A stretch of DNA of 64,000 bases from Glaciimonas sp. PAMC28666 (GCF_016917355.1 NZ_CP070304.1:2294001-2358000); one strand, 5' to 3'. Counted from the stretch's first letter, positions 9,931 through 19,829 are shown. A program made the numbers and translations. The notes: a model not told the origin generated them from the sequence alone.

Positions 9931-11298
9931 TTATTTTTTTATCTTCACCGGGCGTTCCCAGCCTTCCACCGTTATCTGCTTACTCCGGGATACCGTCAAC
10001 TTGCCCGCCGGCGCATCTCTCGTGAGGGTCGTTCCTGCGCCGATAGTCGCGCCTTTGCCAACCGTAACAGGTGCCACCAGCTGACTAACGCTACCGATAA
10101 AGGCGTCATCTTCAATCATCGTGCGGGATTTATTGACGCCGTCATAGTTGCAGGTAATGGTGCCGGCACCGACGTTTACGCGTGATCCTATGGTGGCATC
10201 GCCAAGATAGGTCAGATGATTGGCTTTGCTGTACGCGGCGATCTGGCAATTTTTAACTTCGACGAAATTGCCAATATGAACCTCTTCACCCAATGTGGTG
10301 CCGGGACGCAAACGTGCATACGGTCCGATTTGCGACTGTGCGCCGACTGTCGCCTCTTCGATGTGGCAGAACGGCTTGATGTTAGCGGCGAGACCAATGT
10401 GCGCATTTTTGATGACGCAATGGGCACCGATAGTGACTCGATCGTCCAGCCTGACGTTGCCTTCAAAAATGCACCCGATGTCAATCGTGACGTCGCGGCC
10501 GCAAATCAGGGTGCCGCGCACGTCCAGCCGTGCCGGATCGAGTAGCGTCACGCCCTGTTCTAGCAACCGGTGCGCGATACTGCGTTGGTGTATGCGTTCC
10601 AGCTCGGCCAGTTGCACCTTACTGTTGACACCCAGGGTCTCCCAAACGGCGTCAGGCTGTGCCGACACGACTTTGGTTCCACCAGCGACTGCGCTGGCAA
10701 CGATGTCGGTCAGGTAGTATTCACCCTGCGCATTGTTGTTGGATAAGCCCGCCAGCCATTGTTTTAGCAGCGCGGTCGGTGCGATCATGATTCCGGTGTT
10801 GCATTCAGTAATAGCGCGTTCGGCGGGGTTGGCGTCCTTTTGTTCGACAATGCGGACAATATCGCCCGTTTCCCTATTTTCACGGACGATGCGGCCGTAC
10901 CCGGTCGGATCGTCAAGCTGGACTGTCAGTATGCCGAGTTTATCTGAGCCAGCAGCCGCCACCAGACGTTGCAGCGATGCGCTTGTGGTCAGCGGCACGT
11001 CCCCATACAGAATTAAGGTCGGGACGCTATCGTCCAGTTGCGGAACTGCTTGCATGACGGCGTGCCCGGTGCCAAGTTGTGGTTCTTGTTTCGCGAACAC
11101 CAAATCTGCAGCGGTAAACTGGGTCAAGACCGCATCACCGCCATGGCCGTAAATGACGCACAACCTCGTTGGCGATAAGCTGCGCGCGGTATCAATGACA
11201 TGCGCCAGCAAGGATTTACCGGCGAGCGGGTGTAACACTTTCGGCAGCGCCGATTGCATGCGTTTGCCCATGCCGGCGGCGAGTATGACTACATTCAT
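9931..11298 (-). CDS. glmU: Bifunctional UDP-N-acetylglucosamine pyrophosphorylase / glucosamine-1-phosphate N-acetyltransferase
   Basis: A 455-residue two-domain enzyme that acetylates glucosamine-1-P and then transfers UMP to give UDP-GlcNAc. The N-terminal nucleotidyltransferase carries [20 protein letters not shown], the G-x-G-x-R-M...P-K uridylyl motif. The C-terminal half is a left-handed beta-helix of hexapeptide repeats with the catalytic His region near [14 protein letters not shown] and an ACP-like acetyl-CoA site. Full length, and starts at the family-typical MNVVILAAG. It supplies peptidoglycan and LPS precursors together with the nearby glmS. The reverse-strand lipoprotein gene starts 0.75 kb away and its stop lies 166 bp upstream of this start. 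Confidence 0.97.
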   Translation of the reverse strand: MNVVILAAGMGKRMQSALPKVLHPLAGKSLLAHVIDTARSLSPTRLCVIYGHGGDAVLTQFTAADLVFAKQEPQLGTGHAVMQAVPQLDDSVPTLILYGDVPLTTSASLQRLVAAAGSDKLGILTVQLDDPTGYGRIVRENRETGDIVRIVEQKDANPAERAITECNTGIMIAPTALLKQWLAGLSNNNAQGEYYLTDIVASAVAGGTKVVSAQPDAVWETLGVNSKVQLAELERIHQRSIAHRLLEQGVTLLDPARLDVRGTLICGRDVTIDIGCIFEGNVRLDDRVTIGAHCVIKNAHIGLAANIKPFCHIEEATVGAQSQIGPYARLRPGTTLGEEVHIGNFVEVKNCQIAAYSKANHLTYLGDATIGSRVNVGAGTITCNYDGVNKSRTMIEDDAFIGSVSQLVAPVTVGKGATIGAGTTLTRDAPAGKLTVSRSKQITVEGWERPVKIKK

Positions 11299-11464
11299 GA
11301 CGGTACTTTGTGGGAGATGAGGTGCAAAATTTTAGCACGGGGCATGCGCTAAAGTAGGATAAATAGATTTCCTGAATGCAAATTCCCATCGAGGATGTGC
11401 CGCGATGGGAGGTGCTGGCTTCGAACGCGCCAGAAACGGCGCGTAGAGTCGTTGCAGGTGAAGG

Positions 11465-12049
11465 TTAGTAATGCTGCCAGAAGCCACCAGAAAAGGTCCA
11501 GGTATTGCCGCTTCGGTACCAATGTGCTGGCGCATAGAAATAACCGTCACGACGCACTTCCCAATGCCCGCTGACCCACACATGCTGCCCGTTATCCCAG
11601 CGCCAGAAGCCGCCGATCCAGACGTGATTCGGACTAGGTGCCGGTGTCAGGTTCTCTATTCTCGGAGCAGGCGGCGCGACGTTGATCACTATTGCGGAGG
11701 TGTTTTGTGTCGGTACGAGGGTTACCCAACGTCCTGGGTGATAGGTCCACTCAACCCCATTGTTGCTCCAGTAAGGATGCTGAAATACCTGATTCTGACG
11801 CGATTGCTCCCAGTGTCCGTTATTCCAGACATAGCGATTGCCTTCCCATTTCCAGTGTCCGCCAATCCAATAGGCATCGGGATAGGGTGGTGGCGGGATC
11901 ACTTCAGATAAGGGGGCTGGCGGCGTCTGAACAATGTGGTTTTGGACCGCCCGTTGTTGAGGTGGTGCGACCACGCATCCGGCAACCGTTAAAGTGGCTG
12001 CGACAGTGAGTGCCATGAGAGCATAACGTTGAATAGTACGATTTTTCAT
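11465..12049 (-). CDS. YXWGXW repeat-containing lipoprotein
   Basis: A 194-residue secreted protein. It starts with a basic N-terminus, a hydrophobic stretch and the lipobox TVAGC, giving lipidation at about Cys25. A proline-rich linker follows, then repeated aromatic motifs: YWIGGHWKWEG, WNNGHWE, HVWIGGFWRWDNG, VWVSGHWEVRRDG, the YXWGXW/WxxGHW family of outer-membrane-anchored proteins with unknown role. Upstream AGGAGC gives a good ribosome-binding site for the ATG at 12049. No partner gene is obvious. The lipidation signal is seen; the outer-membrane location is inferred. Confidence 0.85.
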   Translation of the reverse strand: MKNRTIQRYALMALTVAATLTVAGCVVAPPQQRAVQNHIVQTPPAPLSEVIPPPPYPDAYWIGGHWKWEGNRYVWNNGHWEQSRQNQVFQHPYWSNNGVEWTYHPGRWVTLVPTQNTSAIVINVAPPAPRIENLTPAPSPNHVWIGGFWRWDNGQHVWVSGHWEVRRDGYFYAPAHWYRSGNTWTFSGGFWQHY

Positions 12050-12235
12050 GTGTGCTCCTGATTGGTGTTGTGCATCCTAGAACGGTGTGGCGCTAAAAGG
12101 GATGACACGCCTTACAGTTGGTTGCAAACTTGATAGGGCTTTTTACACAAAAATCCACTACACCGAATTCTGTGATTGGCGCATTCCTAAGATCGTTCTG
12201 GTGGATTGTTACTGCCTTTGCAACCCCTTATCGGG

Positions 12236-12568
12236 TCACGTCTCATTGACGACGGCATGGGTGGGGCCATTTTTCTTTACGGTTGCGATGGCGACATCAC
12301 GCGCGACGGTAGTGCTGTACATCAGACTGTGACCGATGACCTGATGGTTTGCGGCTTTCAGATTGAAGTAAAACTTGCCGTTGGCTGCCTGATTACGGCT
12401 GTACCGGTCATCATGGGAGCTGTTGGTTTGTACTGAGGCGATGCCATTTTCTGCCGATGCTTTTGCTGCGTAAGTTTCGCTGGTGAGAACGACTTCTCCG
12501 TTAGCTGCGTACAACACAAAATAAAACTGACCATCGCTATCCCTTTTCAGGGTGTAGGAAGCGGGCAT
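12236..12568 (-). CDS. YegP/DUF1508 family protein
   Basis: A 110-residue protein made of two tandem DUF1508 repeats: FYFVLYAANGEVVLTSETY...ENGIASVQTNS at about 14-49 and FYFNLKAANHQVIGHSLMY...DVAIATVKKNG at about 65-99. This two-repeat layout is that of E. coli YegP. The family forms a small symmetrical beta-alpha fold, and its biochemical role is not established. A GGAGAAG ribosome-binding site lies before the ATG at 12568. It stands alone between the lipoprotein gene and ttcA. Confidence 0.9.
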   Translation of the reverse strand: MPASYTLKRDSDGQFYFVLYAANGEVVLTSETYAAKASAENGIASVQTNSSHDDRYSRNQAANGKFYFNLKAANHQVIGHSLMYSTTVARDVAIATVKKNGPTHAVVNET

Positions 12569-12854
12569 ATGTTTCTTCTCCGATTATCAATAAAGCGAGA
12601 TGAGCACCCGTAAAGCACATTCACGTCTTCTCTGACCCGGCTCCGTGACGCCGGTTAATGTCAGCAGTAATTTTGATTATATAGTCCGATGGCGCAACTT
12701 CCATTGAAAATTTGCATGGCGTTGAAGAGGCTATCTATCCGCCCTCCGTGGCTGATTGGGTTAACCAGGAAACGGGAACGAATAGCCATTTATTTTGCAC
12801 TGTTTTAATGGCATAAATTGGTGCCGAAAATACACGACCGGATTTTTTATTCGG

Positions 12855-13853
12855 TTACTCAGTCACGTGCAACGGAATGACGCTCGAGACGGTATTGGTC
12901 GGCACGGCACATGGTTCATCATCAAAGGCAATATCACCATTAGGATCTGCAATTCCTGTCGCTGTCAGTCCCTCGAAGTCGAACAGATTACGGTCCATCA
13001 GATGTGATGGGGCGACAGTGGAGAGGGACGAGAAGATGTTGTCGACCCGGCCCGGATGCTTCTTTTCCCATTCGCGCAGCATGTTTTTGATCTGCTTGCG
13101 CTGCAAATTTTCCTGACTGCCGCACAGATCGCAGGGAATGATGGGGAATTGTTTGACTTCAGCATAGCGGGTGAGATCAGCTTCTTTGACATAGGCCAAA
13201 GGGCGTATAACGATTTGCTTGCCATCGTCAGACTGCAATTTGGCGGGCATACTTTTCAACTTGCCACCAAAAAACATGTTCAGGAAGAAAGTTTCCATGA
13301 TGTCGTCGCGGTGATGGCCGAGTGCGACTTTGGTTGCGCCCAACTCTGTGGCGACCCGGTACAAAATGCCACGGCGCAGGCGTGAGCATAGCGAGCAGGT
13401 GGTTTTACCTTCCGGTATCAGCCGCTTGACAATACTATAGGTATCTTGATTTTCGATATGGAACGCCACGCCAAGATTGGTCAGATAGTCTGGCAGAATA
13501 TGCGCAGGAAAGTTGGGCTGCTTCTGATCCAGATTCACCGCAATGATGTCGAAATTGATCGGCGCACGTTGGCGCAGTGTGATCAGAATGTCCAATAATG
13601 CGTAACTATCTTTGCCGCCTGACAGGCAGACCATGATTTTGTCGCCGTCTTCAATCATGTTGAAGTCGCCGATGGCTTGCCCCACTTGTCGGCACAGGCG
13701 CTTATGCAGTTTATTGTTTTCGTGGGCGATCTTTTCGACCTGTTTCGCACTTGGCGGCGCGGGTTCTTCGCGGGCGGCGCTGGCAAGAAGCGGAGTAGCT
13801 GGGGTCAGATCGAGCATGTTAGGATCGAAAAAGGTTTTTAGTACGGAATTCAT
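12855..13853 (-). CDS. ttcA: tRNA 2-thiocytidine(32) biosynthesis protein TtcA
   Basis: A 332-residue PP-loop ATPase that thiolates C32 of certain tRNAs. The ATP-binding PP-loop is [14 protein letters not shown] (about 80-93). [10 protein letters not shown] and the later PCDLCGSQ supply the cysteines that bind the [4Fe-4S] cluster in TtcA. The short N-terminal extension rich in Ala/Pro before the core is common in Burkholderiales. The start codon overlaps the folB stop as ATGA, so the two are translationally coupled. The longer C-terminus (SVIPLHVTE) is not conserved as far as I can tell. Confidence 0.95.
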   Translation of the reverse strand: MNSVLKTFFDPNMLDLTPATPLLASAAREEPAPPSAKQVEKIAHENNKLHKRLCRQVGQAIGDFNMIEDGDKIMVCLSGGKDSYALLDILITLRQRAPINFDIIAVNLDQKQPNFPAHILPDYLTNLGVAFHIENQDTYSIVKRLIPEGKTTCSLCSRLRRGILYRVATELGATKVALGHHRDDIMETFFLNMFFGGKLKSMPAKLQSDDGKQIVIRPLAYVKEADLTRYAEVKQFPIIPCDLCGSQENLQRKQIKNMLREWEKKHPGRVDNIFSSLSTVAPSHLMDRNLFDFEGLTATGIADPNGDIAFDDEPCAVPTNTVSSVIPLHVTE

Positions 13854-14266
13854 GTTGGCTCCAACAATGCTGCTCTCGGTTTGATCCGAAATACTTCGAC
13901 GCCGACTGAATCACAATCATTATAAGCGTCCGGTTTTTCGGTGGTAACGCGCACTGCGCGTACTTTAGGATGGGCCAGCAAGGCGCTGGCCAGGTCATCA
14001 CATAAGGTTTCTTGAAGATGAATGTGGCCCTGTTGCATGCGTTTAGCGACCGTATTGCGCATAAAGTCGTAATCGACGACCTCATCGAGCTGATCGTTAT
14101 TGGGGGTCGACAGTGCCAGAGGGATGAACAGGTCGACGTTGATGAGCGCCCGCTGTTCACCCTTTTTCTCAAATTCAAAGACGCCGATATTGATCTGCAC
14201 CTCGTAGTTGCGCAAAAACAGGCGGCGGCAATCGCTAAGATCGGGGTGAATAAGTGCGGATGGCAT
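13850..14266 (-). CDS. folB: Dihydroneopterin aldolase
   Basis: A 138-residue folate-pathway enzyme that converts 7,8-dihydroneopterin to 6-hydroxymethyl-dihydropterin and glycolaldehyde. Family features are [19 protein letters not shown]-type strands, [10 protein letters not shown], the [10 protein letters not shown] helix with the conserved Glu, and [10 protein letters not shown]. The reading frame stays open about 320 bp further upstream, but that extension is a low-complexity, Leu/Pro-rich translation of the SDR gene's antisense-like frame and a 12-bp repeat. The ATG at 14266 therefore gives the normal family size. It overlaps ttcA by 4 bp and follows the SDR gene by 79 bp. Confidence 0.9.
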   Translation of the reverse strand: MPSALIHPDLSDCRRLFLRNYEVQINIGVFEFEKKGEQRALINVDLFIPLALSTPNNDQLDEVVDYDFMRNTVAKRMQQGHIHLQETLCDDLASALLAHPKVRAVRVTTEKPDAYNDCDSVGVEVFRIKPRAALLEPT

Positions 14267-14284
14267 GGTTTTGGTCAGTAAAAA

Positions 14285-14320
14285 GGTTGAACAGACGGTT
14301 GAACAGACGGTTGAACAGAC
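14285..14320. repeat. Three exact 12-bp tandem repeats between the SDR gene and folB
   Basis: GGTTGAACAGAC occurs three times head to tail and begins a fourth unit (GGTCGA...). The array lies in the 79-bp spacer, 19 bp upstream of the folB start codon, so unit gain or loss would change the leader length by 12 bp. Confidence 0.85.
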
Positions 14321-14345
14321 GGTCGATTGGCTGATTATCGATGAA

Positions 14346-15167
14346 TCAAGGCGCCGATAGCGCTGATGCAATTGGGGCAATGACCTCCCGATTACCTGGA
14401 GCGGCCCGTAAATGCAGGCCACCGTCCAGCAATAATGTGGCGCCGGTAATGGCGGTGGAGCCAGCGATAAAGCAGATGCTCGCGGCAAAGTCGTCGGCGA
14501 TGGTCGCAGCGCTGAAAGTGGGACTAAAGGCAGCACTAAAAGCAGCACTAGAAGTAGCATTGGAGGCAGCGCGGTGCAATTCAAGTGCCGGAGCGACGCC
14601 GACTACACGTATCCGTGGTGCTAAAGCCAGAGCAAGTGATTCTGTGGCCCTGAGCAGAGCAGCTTTTGATAATGTGTAAGATAAAAAATCGGGATCGGGA
14701 TTAAAAAGTTTTTGATCCAGTAAATTAATAACGACAGCCTGCGACCCTTCGGCGGTGGCTTGATGCAGTGCCCGCGCCAACACTATTGGTAGGGCGACAT
14801 TCGTGCGCATGTGCTGTTCGAGCTGCGCCGCAGAAAAATCGGCGGCGTCATCCATCGCAGCATAGGTAGCGTTATTCACCAGACACGTCACAGTTCCCAG
14901 GGTAGTGATTGCGCGCGAAATCAATGATTTAACCTGATTTTCATCCTGCAGATCGGCGCAGATAATCTGTGCACGGCGTCCCAATTTTTCACATTCTTTG
15001 ACCAGTTCCAGCATAGATGCGGGCGGTTGCAGGCCCTCATAATGCAGAGCGAGGTCCCATTCCTGCTGCGCTAGCGCCCACGAAAGGACCATGCCTGATG
15101 GACTCGATGCACCGGTCACAAGTACAACTTTGGCGATTGATCGCGGCCGCGTGGGGGAAATGCTCAT
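14346..15167 (-). CDS. SDR family oxidoreductase (pteridine-reductase-like context)
   Basis: A 273-residue Rossmann-fold protein of the short-chain dehydrogenase/reductase family. The cofactor loop reads VLVTGASSPSG, so it departs from the usual TGxxxGIG. VNNATYAAMD matches the NNAG region and YTLSKAALL gives the catalytic Tyr-x-x-x-Lys. ATTIAD-type residues lead to a normal end (ALLLDGGLHL). Between the core and this end there is an Ala/Ser/Phe low-complexity insert encoded by degenerate 12-bp repeats. It lies upstream of folB on the same strand, which suggests a role in pterin reduction (FolM/PTR1-like), but that is context only. Confidence 0.82.
   Translation of the reverse strand: MSISPTRPRSIAKVVLVTGASSPSGMVLSWALAQQEWDLALHYEGLQPPASMLELVKECEKLGRRAQIICADLQDENQVKSLISRAITTLGTVTCLVNNATYAAMDDAADFSAAQLEQHMRTNVALPIVLARALHQATAEGSQAVVINLLDQKLFNPDPDFLSYTLSKAALLRATESLALALAPRIRVVGVAPALELHRAASNATSSAAFSAAFSPTFSAATIADDFAASICFIAGSTAITGATLLLDGGLHLRAAPGNREVIAPIASALSAP
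14509..14568. repeat. Degenerate 12-bp tandem repeat within the SDR coding sequence
   Basis: Five consecutive 12-bp units resembling GCACTAAAAGCA (starts 14509, 14521, 14533, 14545, 14557) keep the reading frame and encode an SAAF/SPTF-like Ser-Ala-Phe repeat in the SDR protein. Confidence 0.7.
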
Positions 15168-15392
15168 GCAAAAAATCTTTATAAAAAATTAAAATTCACT
15201 AAAATCTTGTTACCGCCGTCATTTTTGCGCTAAATCGCTCAATCCAAGCTGGTTGAGTGCGCTTTCTTTGCCTTCGGCTGTTGAGCCGGTTTTCCATATC
15301 CGATTCTCAGGCCCCGGGGCCACACCGACGATTTGGATTAAAAATTGTGCCGAAGTTGTTATCGAACCGGTGATATCTCCTACAATATCGCC

Positions 15393-16625
15393 ATGCAACT
15401 GCAACTACCCGAAGCTTCTATCGAAGCGCAACAGGCATCAAGCTTGCTGCACCGCCTCATCGCCGCCGAAATCTGTCATAACGATGGATGGATTTCCTTC
15501 GCTCGTTATATGGAGTTGGTGTTATATGCACCAGACCTCGGTTATTACAGCGGTGGCGCCGCAAAACTGGGTAAAGACGGTGATTTTACAACCGCGCCCG
15601 AGATTACGCCGCTTTTTGGCGCAACGCTTGCACAATTATCCACAGAGTTGATCACTGCGACGGACGCGCCGCTGGCATCGCAGATACTCGAATTTGGTGC
15701 CGGCACCGGGCAATTGGCCTGGGATATCCTGACCGAATTACAATCCAGCGGCTTTTATATCGAGACGTATTATATCGTTGAGCTGTCAGCCGAGTTGCGC
15801 GCGCGACAGGAGCGTAAGCTGAAGGGCTTTCCTCAGGTGCAATGGCTGGATCGTTTGCCGACGTCTTTTTCTGGTGTCGTGATCGGTAATGAGGTATTGG
15901 ATGCGATGCCGATTGAGTTGGTGGTACGGGGTGAACATGGCTGGTTACAACGGGGGGTCGGCCTTAAAAATGCGCCGCAATCGGATGTCGCTGCGGATTC
16001 AGGGCAGAACAACGAAGAGCCGCAATTTGAGCAATTTGGGCACCTTAAGGAATTTGTCTACGTTGATCGTCCGGCGCAGCCAGCCTTGATAACGCAAATC
16101 CCGGACGCTGCCGATTTGGCGATTGGTTATCTGACAGAGGTTCACCCGGTCGCAATCGGATTTATGCACTCATTGGCAGCCATGCTGAGCGCTGGTTCCG
16201 GCGGTGCGGCATTGTTGATTGATTATGGTTTTCCGGCTTCTGAATATTATTTGGGTCAACGCGATCAGGGAACGCTGATGTGTCACTACCGGCACCATGC
16301 GCATCCAGATCCGTTTTACTGGCCGGGATTGCAAGATGTGACGGCGCATGTCGATTTCACCGCAATGGCGGTCGCTGCCATCCATGGTGGTCTGGATGTG
16401 ATGGGATACACCTGTCAGGCTGCTTTCCTGCTCGACGCAGGCATCGCCGAATTATTATTGCGAACTTCGCCAGAGGAGCCGTTGAAATATTTACCGCAAG
16501 CGAACGCGGTGCAAAAATTAATATCCCCGGCAGAGATGGGGGAGCTATTCAAGGTTTTAATCGTTGGAAAGCAAGCGCTTTTGCCGTCGCGTTTTGAACG
16601 CAATGATCGTTGCCATAAATTATGA
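15393..16625 (+). CDS. Class I SAM-dependent methyltransferase, MidA/NDUFAF7 (DUF185) family
   Basis: A 410-residue protein with the DUF185 architecture. The N-terminus has ISFARYMELVLYAPDLGYYSGG and DFTTAPEITPLFGATLAQ; the SAM-binding motif is LEFGAGTGQLAWDIL, followed by VVIGNEVLDAMPIELV and the LLIDYGFP...GTLMCHYRHHAHPDPFYWPGLQDVTAHVDF block. Mitochondrial homologues methylate an arginine of complex I subunit NDUFS2; the bacterial substrate is not established. The ATG at 15393 was preferred over the upstream TTG because the family homology begins there. It is divergent from the SDR-folB-ttcA cluster. Confidence 0.9.
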   Translation: MQLQLPEASIEAQQASSLLHRLIAAEICHNDGWISFARYMELVLYAPDLGYYSGGAAKLGKDGDFTTAPEITPLFGATLAQLSTELITATDAPLASQILEFGAGTGQLAWDILTELQSSGFYIETYYIVELSAELRARQERKLKGFPQVQWLDRLPTSFSGVVIGNEVLDAMPIELVVRGEHGWLQRGVGLKNAPQSDVAADSGQNNEEPQFEQFGHLKEFVYVDRPAQPALITQIPDAADLAIGYLTEVHPVAIGFMHSLAAMLSAGSGGAALLIDYGFPASEYYLGQRDQGTLMCHYRHHAHPDPFYWPGLQDVTAHVDFTAMAVAAIHGGLDVMGYTCQAAFLLDAGIAELLLRTSPEEPLKYLPQANAVQKLISPAEMGELFKVLIVGKQALLPSRFERNDRCHKL

Positions 16626-16862
16626 TGGAGGTCGAGTCGAAGGGACGAAATCGAGATGCGCTTAATCGGGTTTGTGAGTAGATTATTGTCGCATTCCCGG
16701 TACTATTACCTCAAGTCTGTGATGCTGGATTTACCTTTGGGCCGAATTTTATTGACGCGCGGATTGTCGATCCGACAGGATTCATTTTTCGTCGCAAACG
16801 TCTTCGATAACAACTTTCATCATTCGCATTACCAGATAATATTTTTCCACCGAAAGAGCACA

Positions 16863-17057
16863 ATGATACGTTGGGTGTTAGTAATTTTTCTTGCAGTGAT
16901 TGTGTTGTCCAGCGCGCTGCCGTGGTTGGAAAAAATGGGTATCGGGCGCTTGCCGGGAGACGTTCGATTCAGACTCTTCGGCAAGGTGTTCTCGTTGCCA
17001 TTTGCCTCCACCATATTGATCTCAACGGTCGTGTTTTTACTCGCACGATTTCTATAG
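16863..17057 (+). CDS. DUF2905 family small membrane protein
   Basis: A 64-residue protein with two hydrophobic segments (about 2-19 and 45-62) flanking the conserved core LPWLEKMGIGRLPGDVRFRLFG. This is the whole DUF2905 family pattern; function is unknown. The frame is open another 207 bp upstream, but only this part has family sequence and the upstream translation looks non-coding. The gene may sit at the inner membrane. It follows the MidA-type gene by 237 bp with no clear coupling. Confidence 0.82.
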   Translation: MIRWVLVIFLAVIVLSSALPWLEKMGIGRLPGDVRFRLFGKVFSLPFASTILISTVVFLLARFL

Positions 17058-17107
17058 AAAATGCAGCGTTCCGGGGTCCTTCGGTTCAGGCATAAATCTA
17101 GCGCATT

Positions 17108-17533
17108 TCAACACGGCCTGGCCTCCACCGGAGTCAGCCTTTCAATAATTTCTTGCGTCTTCGCTGCCCGATCTTTCGGGGCGCAAAATAAAACCTCAAT
17201 TAATTCGGCAGGCTGTGCGATCACCGCGAAGTTCTGATATGCCACGATTGGGCGTTTTAGCAATTTTGGATGTTCAATCAAGGTTTGTAATAATCGAAAA
17301 TCAGAAGCGTTGGATAATTTCATCTTCGAATACTGACTTTCATAAGTCCGCATCATGCCTACGATCGGAAGGTCAAGTTGTTTCTGCAACTTAATCAGCA
17401 TTGGAATGGTGAGCGGAACCTGCTGATAGTGGATGATTTCTAAAAGAAGGTCACTACGGGCGCACAATTTCTCGACCATTTGAAGCGCTTCGCGCGAATA
17501 GGGACAGCGTGGATGGTGATAGACGGTGATCAT
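17108..17533 (-). CDS. ArsC/Spx-like thioredoxin-fold protein
   Basis: A 141-residue protein with an ArsC-type fold. It begins with a beta strand and redox loop MITVYHHPRCPYSREAL (Cys10), followed by the inserted helical region, then LLQTLIEHPKLLKRPIVAY, which corresponds to the conserved RPIV cis-proline segment of the arsenate-reductase family. The active loop CPYSR differs from the CGTSR of glutaredoxin-coupled ArsC, so arsenate reduction is not assured. Two further cysteines lie near the C-terminus. It lies 136 bp downstream of the Kef-type gene on the same strand; no ars genes are nearby. Confidence 0.75.
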   Translation of the reverse strand: MITVYHHPRCPYSREALQMVEKLCARSDLLLEIIHYQQVPLTIPMLIKLQKQLDLPIVGMMRTYESQYSKMKLSNASDFRLLQTLIEHPKLLKRPIVAYQNFAVIAQPAELIEVLFCAPKDRAAKTQEIIERLTPVEARPC

Positions 17534-17669
17534 TTTGCATACCCTTTTTTAATGCTGCCAGACTGTGGCGCTATTAAGTGTAATCGCGCTGGCGGGGTAT
17601 GTCGAGTTTGCGAGGTCAACGCGTTTGTTTGAAGTGACCTTTCACCGGTTCCTTTGCTGGCAGATTGCC

Positions 17670-19508
17670 TCAGTCGCGCCCGTCGTCGGCATCCGGATCC
17701 TTGCCCGCTTCGCCGCCGTTCGCGATTTCACTATTGCGAATCATCTGATCGTGCGCAAACATTTCTGCGAGTTCTGCGCGGGCTTGTTTTGCCAGAGACA
17801 CCGTCTGTTGCTGGTCTTTGTGATGCGGATAAATATCGAGCACGGTCTGTAAATTGTGGGCCCGAAATTTTATTGCGGCTTGTTCCGCACGCAGGTCACC
17901 GAACCCCAGTTCTCGCAACGCCTGCCGACCAAGTTGCAAAGCTGAGTCGAAGGTCTCACGTTCAATGACTGTGACGCCAAGGTCCATCAAATCGTAATAG
18001 TGGGTAATATTGCGGGCGCGTGCCGCGATGGGTAGTAACGGATAGGCACGGCGTACTGCCGCGATCAATCGTAAACTGCCGTCGATATCATCAATAGCCA
18101 CCACCAGCAAGCGTGCTTTGGCAATCCCTGCGGTGCGTAACAAATCGATGCGGGTTGCGTCGCCGTAAAAAACTTTGAAGCCGAATTTGCGTAATAGATC
18201 GATCTGATCCGGATCGTGGTCGAGCACCGTTAGTCCCACCCGATTGGCGTGCAGCAAACGTCCCACAATTTGTCCAAAGCGCCCAAAACCGGCAATGATG
18301 ACCGGATTTTCGTTGTCATCGATGACGTCATCGGGCCGTTGGCGTGTCGCTGCGAAATACGGCACGATCACCTTGTCATAAAAGATCAGCAACAACGGTG
18401 TAGCGACCATCGATAATGCGACAACGACGACCAGGATCGAAGAGGTTTCCTGTGAAAAGACCTTGGCCGCTGCCGCTGCACCGAAGACCACGAAAGCAAA
18501 TTCACCGCCTTGCGAGAGCAACATGGCAAACAGAAATTGTTGAGCTCGGGCGATTTTGAATACCTTGCTGAGAATATAGAGCACGCCTATTTTTATCAGT
18601 AAAAAACCGACCACCAAACCGAGCACCAACCATGGCTGAGCGAGAAAAACACCGAAGTCTACCGACATGCCAACGGCAATAAAAAACAGACCAAGCAGCA
18701 AGCCTTTAAACGGCTCCAGATCGGTCTCCAGCGCATGTCGGTACTCCGAGTCAGCTAGCAAAACCCCGGCCAGAAAAGCGCCCAATGCCATCGACATGCC
18801 GACCCATTCCATCAGCAAGCCTGTGGCAATAACCAAGAGCAGCGCAAACGCCGTAAATATCTCGCGTAGTCCGGTTTTCGCGATCATTCGAATGAGCGGT
18901 CGGACTAAAAAACGGCCGCCAAAAATTAAGCTGGCGATCACGGCGACAGCCTTCGCCGCGCCGAGCCATCCGACATCACTTCCTTGTACCGCAGCGACGC
19001 CCAACAAGGGAACAATCGCAATCATCGGAATCGCCGCAATATCCTGAAATAACAGTATCGCAAAACCAGCCGAGCCAGCGGCAGTTGCTGTCAATTTTCG
19101 CTCACCCAGCGTGGCCAGCACGATGGCCGTGGAAGACAACGAAAGTCCGAGGGCGGCAATGAGTGCCGTTTTCCAATCAACGCCAAATCCGATAGCGGCA
19201 CCACATAGCGCCAAGGTCACGACACCGACCTGCGTGCCGCCCCAGCCAAAAATTTGCCGCCGTAATGACCACAAACGTTTTGGCTCCAGTTCCAGGCCTA
19301 TCAAGAATAGCAGCAGCACGACGCCGAATTCAGAGAAGTGCAAGATGTCTTCGACGCCATCGATCAGGCGCAGACCCCAAGGTCCAATTGCCATGCCCGC
19401 CAACAAGTAACCAAGGACTGCTCCCAGCCCCAGGCGTTTGGCGATCGGGACCGCAGCGACGGCTGCCGCCAGATAGATTAATGCATTGAGTAATAGACTT
19501 TTTTCCAT
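17670..19508 (-). CDS. Monovalent cation:proton antiporter-2 (Kef-type K+ efflux) with TrkA-N domain
   Basis: A 612-residue CPA2 transporter. About 12 membrane helices span residues 1-380, including LIGLELEPKRLW and the FAFVVFGAAAA helix. A cytosolic NAD-binding RCK/TrkA-N domain follows, with IIAGFGRFGQIVGRLL and DHDPDQIDLLRKFGFKVFYGDATRIDLL (about 405-455). This layout is that of KefB/KefC glutathione-gated potassium efflux systems. No kefF/kefG ancillary gene is seen. The ATG at 19508 was chosen over an upstream TTG because the first membrane helix (LLLNALIYLAAAV) starts right after it. The C-terminal tail is acidic and charged (EAGKDPDADDGRD). Confidence 0.9.
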   Translation of the reverse strand: MEKSLLLNALIYLAAAVAAVPIAKRLGLGAVLGYLLAGMAIGPWGLRLIDGVEDILHFSEFGVVLLLFLIGLELEPKRLWSLRRQIFGWGGTQVGVVTLALCGAAIGFGVDWKTALIAALGLSLSSTAIVLATLGERKLTATAAGSAGFAILLFQDIAAIPMIAIVPLLGVAAVQGSDVGWLGAAKAVAVIASLIFGGRFLVRPLIRMIAKTGLREIFTAFALLLVIATGLLMEWVGMSMALGAFLAGVLLADSEYRHALETDLEPFKGLLLGLFFIAVGMSVDFGVFLAQPWLVLGLVVGFLLIKIGVLYILSKVFKIARAQQFLFAMLLSQGGEFAFVVFGAAAAAKVFSQETSSILVVVVALSMVATPLLLIFYDKVIVPYFAATRQRPDDVIDDNENPVIIAGFGRFGQIVGRLLHANRVGLTVLDHDPDQIDLLRKFGFKVFYGDATRIDLLRTAGIAKARLLVVAIDDIDGSLRLIAAVRRAYPLLPIAARARNITHYYDLMDLGVTVIERETFDSALQLGRQALRELGFGDLRAEQAAIKFRAHNLQTVLDIYPHHKDQQQTVSLAKQARAELAEMFAHDQMIRNSEIANGGEAGKDPDADDGRD

Positions 19509-19829
19509 AGGGGCGAAATCGACTGCTGCTTTTACAAGACTCTCAGACTCCAAGATTCCAAGATTGAATGCCGTATAAAACGCTAAATTAAACTAACTAG
19601 GCTTATACTTTAGTAAGCTATTTTTATCCTTGCAGGAAAAATTGTATTGTCACTTTCTGCGCAGTGCTTAAGTTTATGAGAAATTGAACAGATGACAGCG
19701 TGATTAATATTACGCTGAGTGACCAACGTAGAGCCGCAACTTAAAATGAGGAACAGCGAATTTTAGCCGCTACGGATAGTTTTGCCATGGCGATAGTCTA
19801 CTTATATTCCATCTTAAGTTTTCCACATC

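Noticed and set aside
14267-14584. 106-residue N-terminal extension of FolB with Leu/Pro-rich and STVC repeats
   Set aside because: It overlaps the SDR gene and a 12-bp repeat; FolB family length and homology start at 14266.
16656-16862. Upstream extension of the DUF2905 gene
   Set aside because: The translation does not resemble the family, which begins at the internal ATG at 16863.
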